This document shows, one piece after another, positions 23,675 through 30,851 of a stretch of DNA of 36,578 bases; position 1 is the stretch's first letter; every line of letters begins with the position of its first letter. The translations under genes and the position numbers were made by a program. This DNA comes from Fen-671 sp035502515 (GTDB taxonomy: Bacteria > Actinomycetota > Acidimicrobiia > Acidimicrobiales > Palsa-688), in contig DATJUH010000094.1 in NCBI GenBank assembly GCA_035502515.1, positions 1 to 36,578 of the forward strand, read 5' to 3'. The notes below the pieces were generated by a model, which saw only the letters and a program-made list of their open reading frames with translations, did no database searches and was not told the origin of the DNA.

Positions 23675-25550
23675 GGCCGGCCTCCTCGCTACCCCCGCCG
23701 GTGCGCTCGAACAGCCCGGTGCCGAAAGGGTCAGTGCCCAGTGCGTCCGGGTCTATCAGGTGGGGCAGCCGCCCTTCGGCCCTGGCCAGGGCCGCCCCTA
23801 CCAATGCGATGAACAACGGGTGGGCACGGTCGGGACGGCTCTTGAACTCGGGGTGGGCCTGGGTGCCAATCCAGAGCGGGTGGCCCGGCAGCTCGATCAT
23901 TTCGACCAGCCGGCCGTCCGGAGACTCTCCCGAGCAGACGAGGCCCGCTTGCTCCAGCCGGCTGCGGTAGCGGTTATTGACCTCATAGCGGTGGCGGTGA
24001 CGTTCGAAGACCAGTTCGCCACCGTAAATGGAGGCCATCTGGCTGCCCGGGCGCAGCTTGGCCGGGTAAGTGCCTAGCCGCATCGTCCCGCCGAAGTTGG
24101 ACTGGCTCATGACCTCGCGCTGGTCGTCCATCAAATCGATGACCAGGTAGGGCGAACTGGGTTGGAACTCCAGAGAATTGGCCCGCTCGAGGCCGGCCGT
24201 GTTGCGGGCGAACTCGATGACCATCACCTGCAATCCCAGGCACAAGCCGAGGCATGGTATCTGGTGCTCCCGGGCGTAACCCACCGCGGCGATCATCCCC
24301 TCGATGCCGCGAGGGCCGAACCCGCCCGGCACGATCATCCCGTCCAGGTCCCGCAGGCGGCCTTCGGCCATCAGGCCTTCCACCTCCTCGGCCTGGACCC
24401 AGTCGAGCTGCAGCCGTGCCCCTTGGTTATAGCCACCATGGCGCAATGCTTCGACGACGGAAAGGTAGGCGTCGGGCAGGTTCACGTACTTGCCGATGAG
24501 GCCGATCCGCACCGGCTTGGAGGCGGACTCGACCCGGCGCATCAGTTCGTACCAGTGCGTAAGGTCCACCGTCCTGCGGTTGCCGGCCGCGGGCTCGCTG
24601 CCGTAGTGGCCAGTACCGTCGTGGCCAGCACGGTCGTGACCAGTACCGTCGTGGCCAGCCCGGTCGTGGCCGGCACGGTCGTGGCCGGCACGGTCGTGGC
24701 CGGCACGGTCGTGGCCGGCATGGTCGTGACCGTCCTCATCGGGGAGGGGCGCCAGGCGGAGCAGCTCGCAGACGTAGTCGTCGAGGCCTTCCTCATGGAG
24801 CGCCAGCGGGATCTCATAAAGGTTGGGGGCGTCGACGTTGGAGATGACGCCCCTTTCGGGGACGTCGCACTGGAGCGAGATCTTTGTCTTCAGGCTCTCG
24901 GGAATGGGCCGGTCGCTGCGCAGGATTATGGCGTCGGGTTGCACGCCCCGGGAGCGCAGCTCGGTCACCGAGTGCTGAGTGGGCTTGGTCTTTTGTTCGC
25001 CCGAAGGGCCCAGGTAGGGCACCAGTGTCACGTGCACGTAGCAGACGTTGTCGCGCCCTATTTCGTTCCTTATCTGGCGTACCGCCTCCAGGAACGGGAG
25101 TATCTCGATGTCACCGACGGTCCCCCCGATCTCGGTGATCACGACGTCCACGTCGTCCGTGGCCAGCTTGCGGATGCGCAGCTTTATTTCGTTGGTGATG
25201 TGCGGGATTACCTGGACGGTCTTGCCGAGGTACTCGCCGCGGCGTTCTTTGGCGATCACTGCCTGGTAGATGGACCCCGTCGTGGCGTTGGAGTCCCGCG
25301 TCAGGGCTTCGTCGATGAAGCGTTCGTAATGGCCTAGGTCGAGGTCGCTTTCCCCCCCGTCTTCAGTGACGAAGACCTCGCCGTGCTCGTACGGGTTCAT
25401 GGTCCCGGGGTCAACATTGATGTACGGGTCAAGCTTTTGCATCGTCACCCGGATGCCCCTGCTCTTAAGGAGCCGGCCCAGCGAGGCCGCCGTCAGGCCC
25501 TTGCCCAATGAGCTCGCCACTCCTCCGGTCACGAAGATGTGCTTCGCCAA
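23661..25550 (-). CDS. pyrG: CTP synthase with His-rich repeat insertion between domains
   Basis: Aminates UTP to CTP using glutamine. The synthetase domain starts HIFVTGGVASSLGKGLTAAS with the P-loop, then LDPYINVDPGTMNPYEHGEV, ITEIGGTVGDIE and TKPTQHSVTELR. The glutaminase domain has GGFGPRGIEGMI, the nucleophile Cys in CLGLCLGLQ, and the His/Glu pair in TQAHPEFKSRP. At 629 residues it is longer than usual, mainly because nine five-residue GHDRA-type repeats fill the interdomain linker (residues 274-318). The start is TTG 25550 with GGAGG close upstream; the long upstream open frame has no family similarity. The 215-base gap to recN holds a TATAAG box at about 25570, which may be a promoter. 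Confidence 0.95.
   Translation of the reverse strand: MAKHIFVTGGVASSLGKGLTAASLGRLLKSRGIRVTMQKLDPYINVDPGTMNPYEHGEVFVTEDGGESDLDLGHYERFIDEALTRDSNATTGSIYQAVIAKERRGEYLGKTVQVIPHITNEIKLRIRKLATDDVDVVITEIGGTVGDIEILPFLEAVRQIRNEIGRDNVCYVHVTLVPYLGPSGEQKTKPTQHSVTELRSRGVQPDAIILRSDRPIPESLKTKISLQCDVPERGVISNVDAPNLYEIPLALHEEGLDDYVCELLRLAPLPDEDGHDHAGHDRAGHDRAGHDRAGHDRAGHDGTGHDRAGHDGTGHYGSEPAAGNRRTVDLTHWYELMRRVESASKPVRIGLIGKYVNLPDAYLSVVEALRHGGYNQGARLQLDWVQAEEVEGLMAEGRLRDLDGMIVPGGFGPRGIEGMIAAVGYAREHQIPCLGLCLGLQVMVIEFARNTAGLERANSLEFQPSSPYLVIDLMDDQREVMSQSNFGGTMRLGTYPAKLRPGSQMASIYGGELVFERHRHRYEVNNRYRSRLEQAGLVCSGESPDGRLVEMIELPGHPLWIGTQAHPEFKSRPDRAHPLFIALVGAALARAEGRLPHLIDPDALGTDPFGTGLFERTGGGSEEAGLALR
24597..24731 (-). 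repeat. 15-bp tandem repeat encoding (GHDRA)n in pyrG
   Basis: Nine consecutive in-frame 15-bp units encode, in order, GHDHA, four GHDRA, GHDGT, GHDRA, GHDGT and GHYGS. The four central units are nearly identical, indicating recent slippage or unequal exchange. The array falls exactly in the linker between the synthetase and glutaminase domains. Confidence 0.95.
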
Positions 25551-25765
25551 GTTTTCCTCCACGCTCGGCTTATAGGTTCGGCCGGTGGAGGCGTACCTTC
25601 TCGTGAGCTCAACCCGGCAGGCCCAAGCCCTTCGGCAAAAAGCCCGCGCACTCACAGGAAGACCGTCCCTGGTGGCCACACCATCGTACCCCGCCGGGAA
25701 CCCCAACTTGGTGGACCGGAGGTGGCCCATTGCCGTGCCGCCCCTTACCTAGAACTCTTTGGTTT

Positions 25766-27613
25766 TCAGTCGTGGGCCCGGGCCGCCTCGAGCAGCTCGG
25801 CGGCGTGGAGCCTCGCTGTGCGGCTGTCGGGTTGGCCGGAGAGCATGCGCGACAGTTCCACCACCCGGTCCTGGCCGGCTACGGGCTGGGCCATCGTCAC
25901 GCTGCGGCCGTCGCGGCCGGCCTTGCTGACCGCCACCTGGGCGTCGGCGAAGGCGGCCACCTGGGCCAGGTGGGTGACGACCAGTACCTGGTACCTCCGG
26001 CCCAGGTTGGCCAGCGCCCGCCCCACGGCGAGAGATGCCTCCCCGCCGATGCCGGCGTCGACTTCGTCGAAGACCAGTGTCGCCGGCCCGCTCCCCCGCT
26101 CTGAGTTCCCCGGGGCGGGCTTGGCCCGACGGCGTTCGCTGGTCCCGCTTTTCTGACCGGCCTTACCGGCCGTCCCGTCGACTTCGTCCTCGCCGGCGTC
26201 GACCCCCAGCATGACAAGCCGGAGCGCCAGCATGGCCCGGGCCAGTTCGCCACCCGAGGCCACCTTCGACAGAGGTAGGAGCGGCTCGCCCGGGTTGGCC
26301 GCCAGCAGGAACGTCACATCCTCGCCGGCCAGTTCCCGGGCATCGCCCGAACGCTCGTCGCCGCTCACGTCCACGACGAAGCGGGCCCTGGGCATGGCCA
26401 AGAGCCGCAACTGGGCCTCGACTGCCTCTCCAAACGAATTGGCCGTCGCTCGCCGCGCCCGGCCCAATGTTTTCGCCGCCCGGCGCAGTTCAGCCAGGCT
26501 CTCGGCCCGCTCGTCATCCAGGCGGGACGCCAGCAGGTCCAGGTTCTCCAGTTCCTCCAGGCGTTTCCTGGCCTGCCGCTGGAAAACCATCACGTCGTCC
26601 ACGCCCCCACCCGGTCCGGCGTACTTCCGGCGCAGCTCGTGCAGCAGGGCCCGGCGGGCCACTACCTCGGCCAAACGCTCGGGGTCCTCTTCCAGCTGTT
26701 CGGCGGCATAGTGGGCCTCACTGGCGATGTCGGCCAGCTCCGCGCTCACGGCCTGCAGGCGCTGGTGCAGCTCGGCCAACGGCGGGTGCCCGGCCAGCCT
26801 GGCCACTATCTCGCCCAGCCGGTCCCGGACCTGTTCGTCACCGGACAGGTCCTCGTACGTGTGCAGGGCGGCGGCGCGGTGGGAGGCCGCCCGGCTCAAC
26901 CGTTCTTCCTCGGTGGCCAGGGCGTCGTCCTCACCGGCAGAGACGAGGCCGGCGGCGTCGACCTCGGACAGCTGGTAACGCAGCCGCTCCACCTCACGGC
27001 CCCGGCTGGCGGCGTCGCCACCCCCGCCCGCCATGGCCTCGTCGAGCTGACGAAGGCGGCGGCGGGCGGCGTCGCGCGGGCGTCTGTCTGCGCCGGCGTA
27101 CGCATCGAGGGCGTCGCGCTGGGCCGCGGCCGAGAAAAGCGACTGGTGCTCGTGCTGGCCGTGCAGGTCGACGAGCCGTTGGCCCAGTTGCGCCAGGGCC
27201 GTGAGAGTAGCCATCCGGCCGTCTACATAGCCTCTCGAGCGCCCCTCTGCCGGCACCACCCGGCCGAGGACGACCTCGGTCTCGTCGCTGGTCCCCTCGG
27301 CTCGGACGGGCCCCCCGGCTTCGGCCTCTACTGCGCCCTCGTCCGCGTGCCGGCGGCCAGGGCTCTCGTCGCCCTCTCCGCTAGCCAGCTCGAGGCCCCA
27401 GGGCAGCACGAAGCGTCCTTCAACCACTGCCTCCGCCGCCCCCGGCCTGACCCGTATACCCTCGGCCCTCCCGCCGAGGAGTAGCTCGATGGCTTCTACG
27501 ACGAGCGTCTTGCCCGCCCCGGTCTCTCCCGTGAGCGCAGTCAGGCCGGGCCCGAACACGAGGGTGAGGTCCTCGATCACCCCCAGCTGGCTCACTCTCA
27601 GCTCGCACAGCAT
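25766..27613 (-). CDS. recN: DNA repair protein RecN
   Basis: SMC-like ATPase acting in double-strand break repair. Walker A GETGAGKT is at residues 29-36 and the N-terminus MLCELRVSQLGVIEDLTLVF is typical. DLHGQHEHQSLF is the RecN family signature. A central coiled coil follows, then the ABC signature KVASGGELARAMLAL and Walker B LVFDEVDAGIGGEAS, with VTHLAQVAAFAD after it. The length is 615 residues from ATG 27613. Two low-complexity acidic inserts are seen, after residue 85 and just before Walker B. TATGGT lies six bases before the ATG, suggesting leaderless transcription; no LexA-like box was recognised. Order tlyA-nadK-recN is widespread in bacteria. Confidence 0.93.
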   Translation of the reverse strand: MLCELRVSQLGVIEDLTLVFGPGLTALTGETGAGKTLVVEAIELLLGGRAEGIRVRPGAAEAVVEGRFVLPWGLELASGEGDESPGRRHADEGAVEAEAGGPVRAEGTSDETEVVLGRVVPAEGRSRGYVDGRMATLTALAQLGQRLVDLHGQHEHQSLFSAAAQRDALDAYAGADRRPRDAARRRLRQLDEAMAGGGGDAASRGREVERLRYQLSEVDAAGLVSAGEDDALATEEERLSRAASHRAAALHTYEDLSGDEQVRDRLGEIVARLAGHPPLAELHQRLQAVSAELADIASEAHYAAEQLEEDPERLAEVVARRALLHELRRKYAGPGGGVDDVMVFQRQARKRLEELENLDLLASRLDDERAESLAELRRAAKTLGRARRATANSFGEAVEAQLRLLAMPRARFVVDVSGDERSGDARELAGEDVTFLLAANPGEPLLPLSKVASGGELARAMLALRLVMLGVDAGEDEVDGTAGKAGQKSGTSERRRAKPAPGNSERGSGPATLVFDEVDAGIGGEASLAVGRALANLGRRYQVLVVTHLAQVAAFADAQVAVSKAGRDGRSVTMAQPVAGQDRVVELSRMLSGQPDSRTARLHAAELLEAARAHD

Positions 27614-27619
27614 GGCCTG

Positions 27620-27625
27620 ACCATA
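27620..27625 (-). promoter_or_regulatory. Predicted -10 box for a leaderless recN transcript
   Basis: TATGGT on the minus strand is followed by six bases and the recN ATG. This supports both the ATG choice at 27613 and a promoter separate from nadK. No clear -35 is seen. Confidence 0.5.
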
Positions 27626-27689
27626 CCTCGGAGGCAGGACGTCCCCGGGGGACCCCGCCGGCCGGCCGGTCACCGCCACTGGAAACTTC

Positions 27690-27713
27690 GTTAATAGCTA
27701 ATTAGCAATTAAC
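27690..27713. promoter_or_regulatory. 24-bp AT-rich interrupted palindrome at the nadK stop
   Basis: GTTAAT-AG-CTAATTAG-CA-ATTAAC has perfect outer arms, a perfect 8-bp centre and symmetric two-base spacers. It contains the nadK TAA stop. It is about 65 bases upstream of the recN -10 box. It may be an operator for recN or a weak terminator for nadK; both are inferences. Confidence 0.5.
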
Positions 27714-28563
27714 GGTCGGTCAGGTGGAACTTGTTTTTGAGGACGTTCTCGAACGACTTGGCCCCGAAGCTGACAAGCATGGCGTCATGGGTCCCGGCGC
27801 GGCATAACAAATGCTCGCCGAGGGCGATTTCCCCGCATGGAAGGCCGTCAACGATCAGGTCGGCCCCGCAGCGGCCCTGCAGCTCGAAAGACACGTCGTC
27901 CATGCTGTCGAGCACCAGGCTCCGGTCGAACAGCATGTGGGCCGCCACCGGAGTGAGCACCAGGCAGCGCAGCCGGGGCGAAATAATCGGCCCCCTGGCC
28001 GAAAGGTTGTAGCCAGTCGACCCCGTCGCCGTGGAAACGATCATGGCATCGGCGGCATAGCTAAGGAACCGTTGGCCCCTGATGCCGACGTTGGCATTGA
28101 TCGTGTGCATGCCCGTGGGCCGGGCCATCGTAATGTCGTTGAGGGCAGTGGCCGAAAAGCGCGGCGTTTTTGCTCCTTTGGCCACCACGCTGGCGTCAAC
28201 GGTCATCCGCCGGTCGAGCTCGTAATCCCCGGCCAGAAAACGTTCGATGGCGCGGCGCAACCCCTCCGGCTCGACGGAGGTCAAATAGCCGAAGCGGCCG
28301 AAGTTGACTCCCATGACGGGGACCCCGGCAGGCAGGACCATCCCGACCGCCCGCAGCATCGTCCCGTCACCGCCGAGGCTGACGAGCAGGTCGAGGCCGT
28401 CCACCCCGGGGACGGAGACGGTGCCGCCCCCCATCCGGAGTGGTGTCTGGTCGGCGACCAGAGCGGTCTCGTGGCCCATGTCGTCGAGCCAGGCCGCCGT
28501 CTCTTTGGCCAGCTCGATGGCCGCCGGCCGCTCCGAATGGGGCAGGAAACCTATGGCCGCCAT
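27709..28563 (-). CDS. nadK: NAD kinase
   Basis: Phosphorylates NAD to NADP with ATP or polyphosphate. The catalytic GGDGT is at residues 64-68 (VSLGGDGTMLRAVG). It is followed by GVNFGRFGYLTSVEP, the LNDI segment (TALNDITMARP) and ATGSTGYNLSARGPIISP, all diagnostic. The length of 284 residues is normal. The start is taken as ATG 28563, two bases after the tlyA stop; a TTG two codons earlier would overlap that stop. Its TAA stop is inside an AT-rich palindrome. The neighbour order is that of M. tuberculosis Rv1694-Rv1696. Confidence 0.93.
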   Translation of the reverse strand: MAAIGFLPHSERPAAIELAKETAAWLDDMGHETALVADQTPLRMGGGTVSVPGVDGLDLLVSLGGDGTMLRAVGMVLPAGVPVMGVNFGRFGYLTSVEPEGLRRAIERFLAGDYELDRRMTVDASVVAKGAKTPRFSATALNDITMARPTGMHTINANVGIRGQRFLSYAADAMIVSTATGSTGYNLSARGPIISPRLRCLVLTPVAAHMLFDRSLVLDSMDDVSFELQGRCGADLIVDGLPCGEIALGEHLLCRAGTHDAMLVSFGAKSFENVLKNKFHLTDR

Positions 28564-28565
28564 GG

Positions 28566-29522
28566 TCAAGCGGGCCCGTCTGGCCCGGCCGAAGGGCTAC
28601 CTGCGTGCTCGACGCCGTCTTCGCTTCGGGCCTCATGGTGTTTCGGTTTTCGAGAGCGCGAGTTTTCCTCAGGCGGGGCCTGAACACCCGCTTTATCTTT
28701 GCCGTGACCGGAATTCGTCGACCCGGCGGCAAAAGCGATCTCGCTCAGCGAGCTGGTCATCAATGAGACCCCGGGCTTTTTTCCGGTGCGCATGTGCAAG
28801 AAGAACTCGACGTTACCGGCCGCCCCGAGCAGCGGCGATGCCATGCCGCCCAAAACGGTGGCGCCGCCGGCCTCGAACGCCCCGGCCACGTCGCACAAAA
28901 CGCTGGCCCACACCTTGGGGTCGCGGACGACGCCCTTGCCTTTCGAGACGACAACCTTGCCCGCCTCGAACTGAGGCTTGACCAGGACGACGAGATCGGC
29001 ACCAGGCTTGGCCAGGTTGAGGAGCGATTGAGCCACCATCATCAAGGAAATAAAAGATAAATCGGCGACGACAACGTCGAACTGGCGGCCGCCTACGTCT
29101 TCGGGCCGCATGTAGCGCACATTGGCGTTCTCCATGACCTCGACCCGCGGATCGTCCCGCAGGCGCGACAGCATTTGCCCGTGGCCTACATCGACAGAGA
29201 CCACCTGCGCCGCCCCCCTCTGGAGGAGGCAGTCGGTGAAGCCTCCAGTGGAGGCGCCGGCGTCGAGGGCCAGTTTCCCGGTCAAGCACAGGCCGAAGTG
29301 CTCGAGAGCAGCGTCGAGTTTTTCCCCGCCGCGGCTGGCGAAGCGAGGCGGAGGCCCCAGGACGATGACCGGCTCCGACGGGCTTACCTGTCGTGACGGC
29401 TTGGCGGCGACGGCCCCTCCCACCAGGACGCGCCCGGCCGACACCAGCGAGCTCGCCTGGGCCCGGTCGGCGGCCAGGCCCCGGTGGACGAGCTCGACAT
29501 CGAGCCTCCTCCTGGCGCCCAG
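28566..29522 (-). CDS. tlyA: TlyA family rRNA (cytidine-2'-O)-methyltransferase, probable CTG start
   Basis: S4 domain (ARRRLDVELVHRGLAADRAQ then LVSAGRVLVGG) followed by an FtsJ/RrmJ-like methyltransferase domain. The latter has the SAM motif LDAGASTGGFTDCLLQRGA, the acidic VDVGHGQM, VADLSFISL and VKPQFEAGK. TlyA of Mycobacterium methylates 16S and 23S rRNA and is linked to capreomycin sensitivity. The family N-terminus begins exactly at a CTG (29522-29520), one base after the phasin-gene stop, with GAGGGG about nine bases upstream. No ATG, GTG or TTG lies in frame nearby except an upstream GTG deep inside the neighbour. The well-placed ATG at 29500 is out of frame. A hydrophilic tail of roughly 45 residues extends past the usual end. 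Confidence 0.88.
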   Translation of the reverse strand: MGARRRLDVELVHRGLAADRAQASSLVSAGRVLVGGAVAAKPSRQVSPSEPVIVLGPPPRFASRGGEKLDAALEHFGLCLTGKLALDAGASTGGFTDCLLQRGAAQVVSVDVGHGQMLSRLRDDPRVEVMENANVRYMRPEDVGGRQFDVVVADLSFISLMMVAQSLLNLAKPGADLVVLVKPQFEAGKVVVSKGKGVVRDPKVWASVLCDVAGAFEAGGATVLGGMASPLLGAAGNVEFFLHMRTGKKPGVSLMTSSLSEIAFAAGSTNSGHGKDKAGVQAPPEENSRSRKPKHHEARSEDGVEHAGSPSAGPDGPA

Positions 29523-29523
29523 T

Positions 29524-30063
29524 TCAGCTCTGCCCCTCGCTCGAAGGGCGGGCCGGACCGCCGGTCGCCTTACGGGGGCCGGCGGCCTTACGCGTCCCCG
29601 TCGCTTTGGTCCCGGTGGCACTCGGTTTTGCCGCGGCCTGTTTGGCTGTCCCGGCCGCCGCCGGCTTCCGGGCGGAGGTGGTCTTCGTGGCCTTCGTCGT
29701 GCCGGTAGCCGCGCCCGCACCGGGCCCGCTCCGTTTGGCCGGGGCCGGCTGGGCCGGTTCGAGGGCGGTCTCGGCCGTCGTGGTGCGGCTGGGCTCCCCA
29801 CCCTCCCGGGCGCGGAGCGTCTGTTCGAGGTGCTCCAGGTCGTGGAGGATGACCGAAGCTTCCCGCCGCAAGGCGCTGACCACATCGGCGGCGGCGTGCT
29901 TCCCCTCTTCCACGAAGCTGGAACCACGGCGCTTGGCGTCCTCCCGTACTCTGTCGCCGGGGCCCAATAGCTGCTCGGCGACCTGTTTGGCGCGCCCAGC
30001 AGCCACGCCCGCCAGAGCTGCGGCCGCCTGGCCCAGGCGCCTCAAGTCGTCTTCAGTGCTCAT
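29524..30063 (-). CDS. Phasin-like helical protein with histone H1-like Ala/Lys/Thr-rich tail
   Basis: A 179-residue protein. Residues 1-90 are predicted helical and amphipathic (LGQAAAALAGVAAGRAKQVA, then ADVVSALRREASVILHDLEH), resembling small phasin or polyhydroxyalkanoate-granule-like proteins. The remaining half is Ala/Lys/Thr/Gly/Pro-rich (for example TTKATKTTSARKPAAAG), the style of bacterial histone H1-like tails. Function is not known; nucleoid binding through the basic tail is a guess. ATG at 30063 is preceded by TACACT at six bases. It is the first gene of the tlyA-nadK block and its stop is one base from the proposed CTG start of tlyA. In M. tuberculosis a small gene (Rv1693) occupies the same slot. 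Confidence 0.7.
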   Translation of the reverse strand: MSTEDDLRRLGQAAAALAGVAAGRAKQVAEQLLGPGDRVREDAKRRGSSFVEEGKHAAADVVSALRREASVILHDLEHLEQTLRAREGGEPSRTTTAETALEPAQPAPAKRSGPGAGAATGTTKATKTTSARKPAAAGTAKQAAAKPSATGTKATGTRKAAGPRKATGGPARPSSEGQS

Positions 30064-30069
30064 ATCGAA

Positions 30070-30075
30070 AGTGTA
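30070..30075 (-). promoter_or_regulatory. Predicted -10 box for the phasin-tlyA-nadK run
   Basis: TACACT on the minus strand lies six bases before the ATG at 30063, with no ribosome site. It is back to back with the box at 30122 for the divergent HAD gene; the two are 46 bases apart. Confidence 0.5.
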
Positions 30076-30121
30076 CGGCTCCCTCTCCGTTGCGTGCAGA
30101 AGCGGAACAAGCCCTGCCTGG

Positions 30122-30127
30122 TAGCGT
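30122..30127 (+). promoter_or_regulatory. Predicted -10 box for a leaderless HAD gene transcript
   Basis: TAGCGT is followed by seven bases and the GTG at 30135. It supports the GTG start over the upstream extension of the open frame, which would lie partly upstream of the promoter. Confidence 0.5.
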
Positions 30128-30134
30128 CGGGTGG

Positions 30135-30851
30135 GTGAGCGGTTCGCCTTGGAAATTGGTCATATTCGACAACGACGGCGTGATTGTCGACAGTGAACCG
30201 TTAGCAGAAATTGCCATGTCGGGTGCCCTCAGCGCGGCAGGCTACCCGATGACGCCTGAAGAGTGCGGCGACGCGCTCCGGGGCACGACCCTGGTGGCCA
30301 CCCGCCGCATCATCGAGGAGCGAAGCGGCCGGCCTCTACCGCCCGATTTCGAGGACCGGTACTCGACGGCTCTGTTCGAGCTGATGCACACTCAGTTGCG
30401 CCCCGTCCCCGGGGTGGAGACGGTGCTCGACGACCTGGACGCGGCCGCCGTCACCTATTGCGTGGCGTCGTCAGGCCGGCGGGAACGGGTCCGGTTCGCC
30501 CTGGAAAAAGTAGGTCTGTTGAGCCGCTTCAACGGGCACTGGTGGGGGGCGGAGGATGTGGTCCACGGCAAGCCCGCGCCCGACCTTTTCCTGCTGGCGG
30601 CGGAGAAGATGGGCACGGCGCCGGGCCACTCAGTCGTCATCGAGGACGCCGAGTTCGGTGTGCAGGCGGCGCACGCGGCGGGCATGGCCGTGTTCGGCTT
30701 TGCCGCCCGCACCCCGGCGGAGAAGTTGGCCGGCGCGGACTACGTGTTCAAGGACATGGCCGAGCTGCCGGCGTTGCTACTTGGCCGAGGCCCGGGTGGT
30801 GGTGGTCCCCTGGGGAGGGACGAGGAATTGGGCCGGGCTTCAGCCAGGTGA
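30135..30851 (+). CDS. HAD superfamily phosphatase/phosphoglucomutase-like hydrolase
   Basis: A 238-residue HAD enzyme of the beta-phosphoglucomutase/phosphoglycolate phosphatase branch with a helical cap after motif I. Motif I is IFDNDGVIVDSEP, with the nucleophile Asp and general acid Asp two residues apart. Motif II is VASSG, motif III is the Lys in HGKPAPDLFLLAA, and motif IV is VVIEDAEFGVQAAHAAGM. Substrate cannot be predicted. The GTG start at 30135 is seven bases after a TAGCGT box. The 3' end overlaps the convergent HAD-IIA gene by 12 bases. It is divergent from the phasin-like gene. Confidence 0.88.
   Translation: MSGSPWKLVIFDNDGVIVDSEPLAEIAMSGALSAAGYPMTPEECGDALRGTTLVATRRIIEERSGRPLPPDFEDRYSTALFELMHTQLRPVPGVETVLDDLDAAAVTYCVASSGRRERVRFALEKVGLLSRFNGHWWGAEDVVHGKPAPDLFLLAAEKMGTAPGHSVVIEDAEFGVQAAHAAGMAVFGFAARTPAEKLAGADYVFKDMAELPALLLGRGPGGGGPLGRDEELGRASAR

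Noticed and set aside
24597..24731. The regular repeats as a CRISPR array
   Set aside because: Units are 15 bp, contiguous and in frame with pyrG; there are no spacers and no cas genes.
24162..25337. A 391-codon open frame on the plus strand opposite pyrG
   Set aside because: It is a shadow of CTP synthase; the VVAS/VVAG repeats are merely the antisense of the GHDRA array.
25551..25730. N-terminal extension of CTP synthase by 60 codons
   Set aside because: No similarity to the family; the TTG with GGAGG at 25550 starts exactly at the conserved N-terminus.
29498..29500. ATG with excellent AGGAGGAGG upstream as the tlyA start
   Set aside because: It is out of frame with the S4 and methyltransferase domains; kept only as a hint of possible sequence error.
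30840..30851. Twelve-base overlap of the two convergent HAD genes as a regulatory antisense device
   Set aside because: Short tail-to-tail overlaps are common in compact genomes and nothing else supports regulation.
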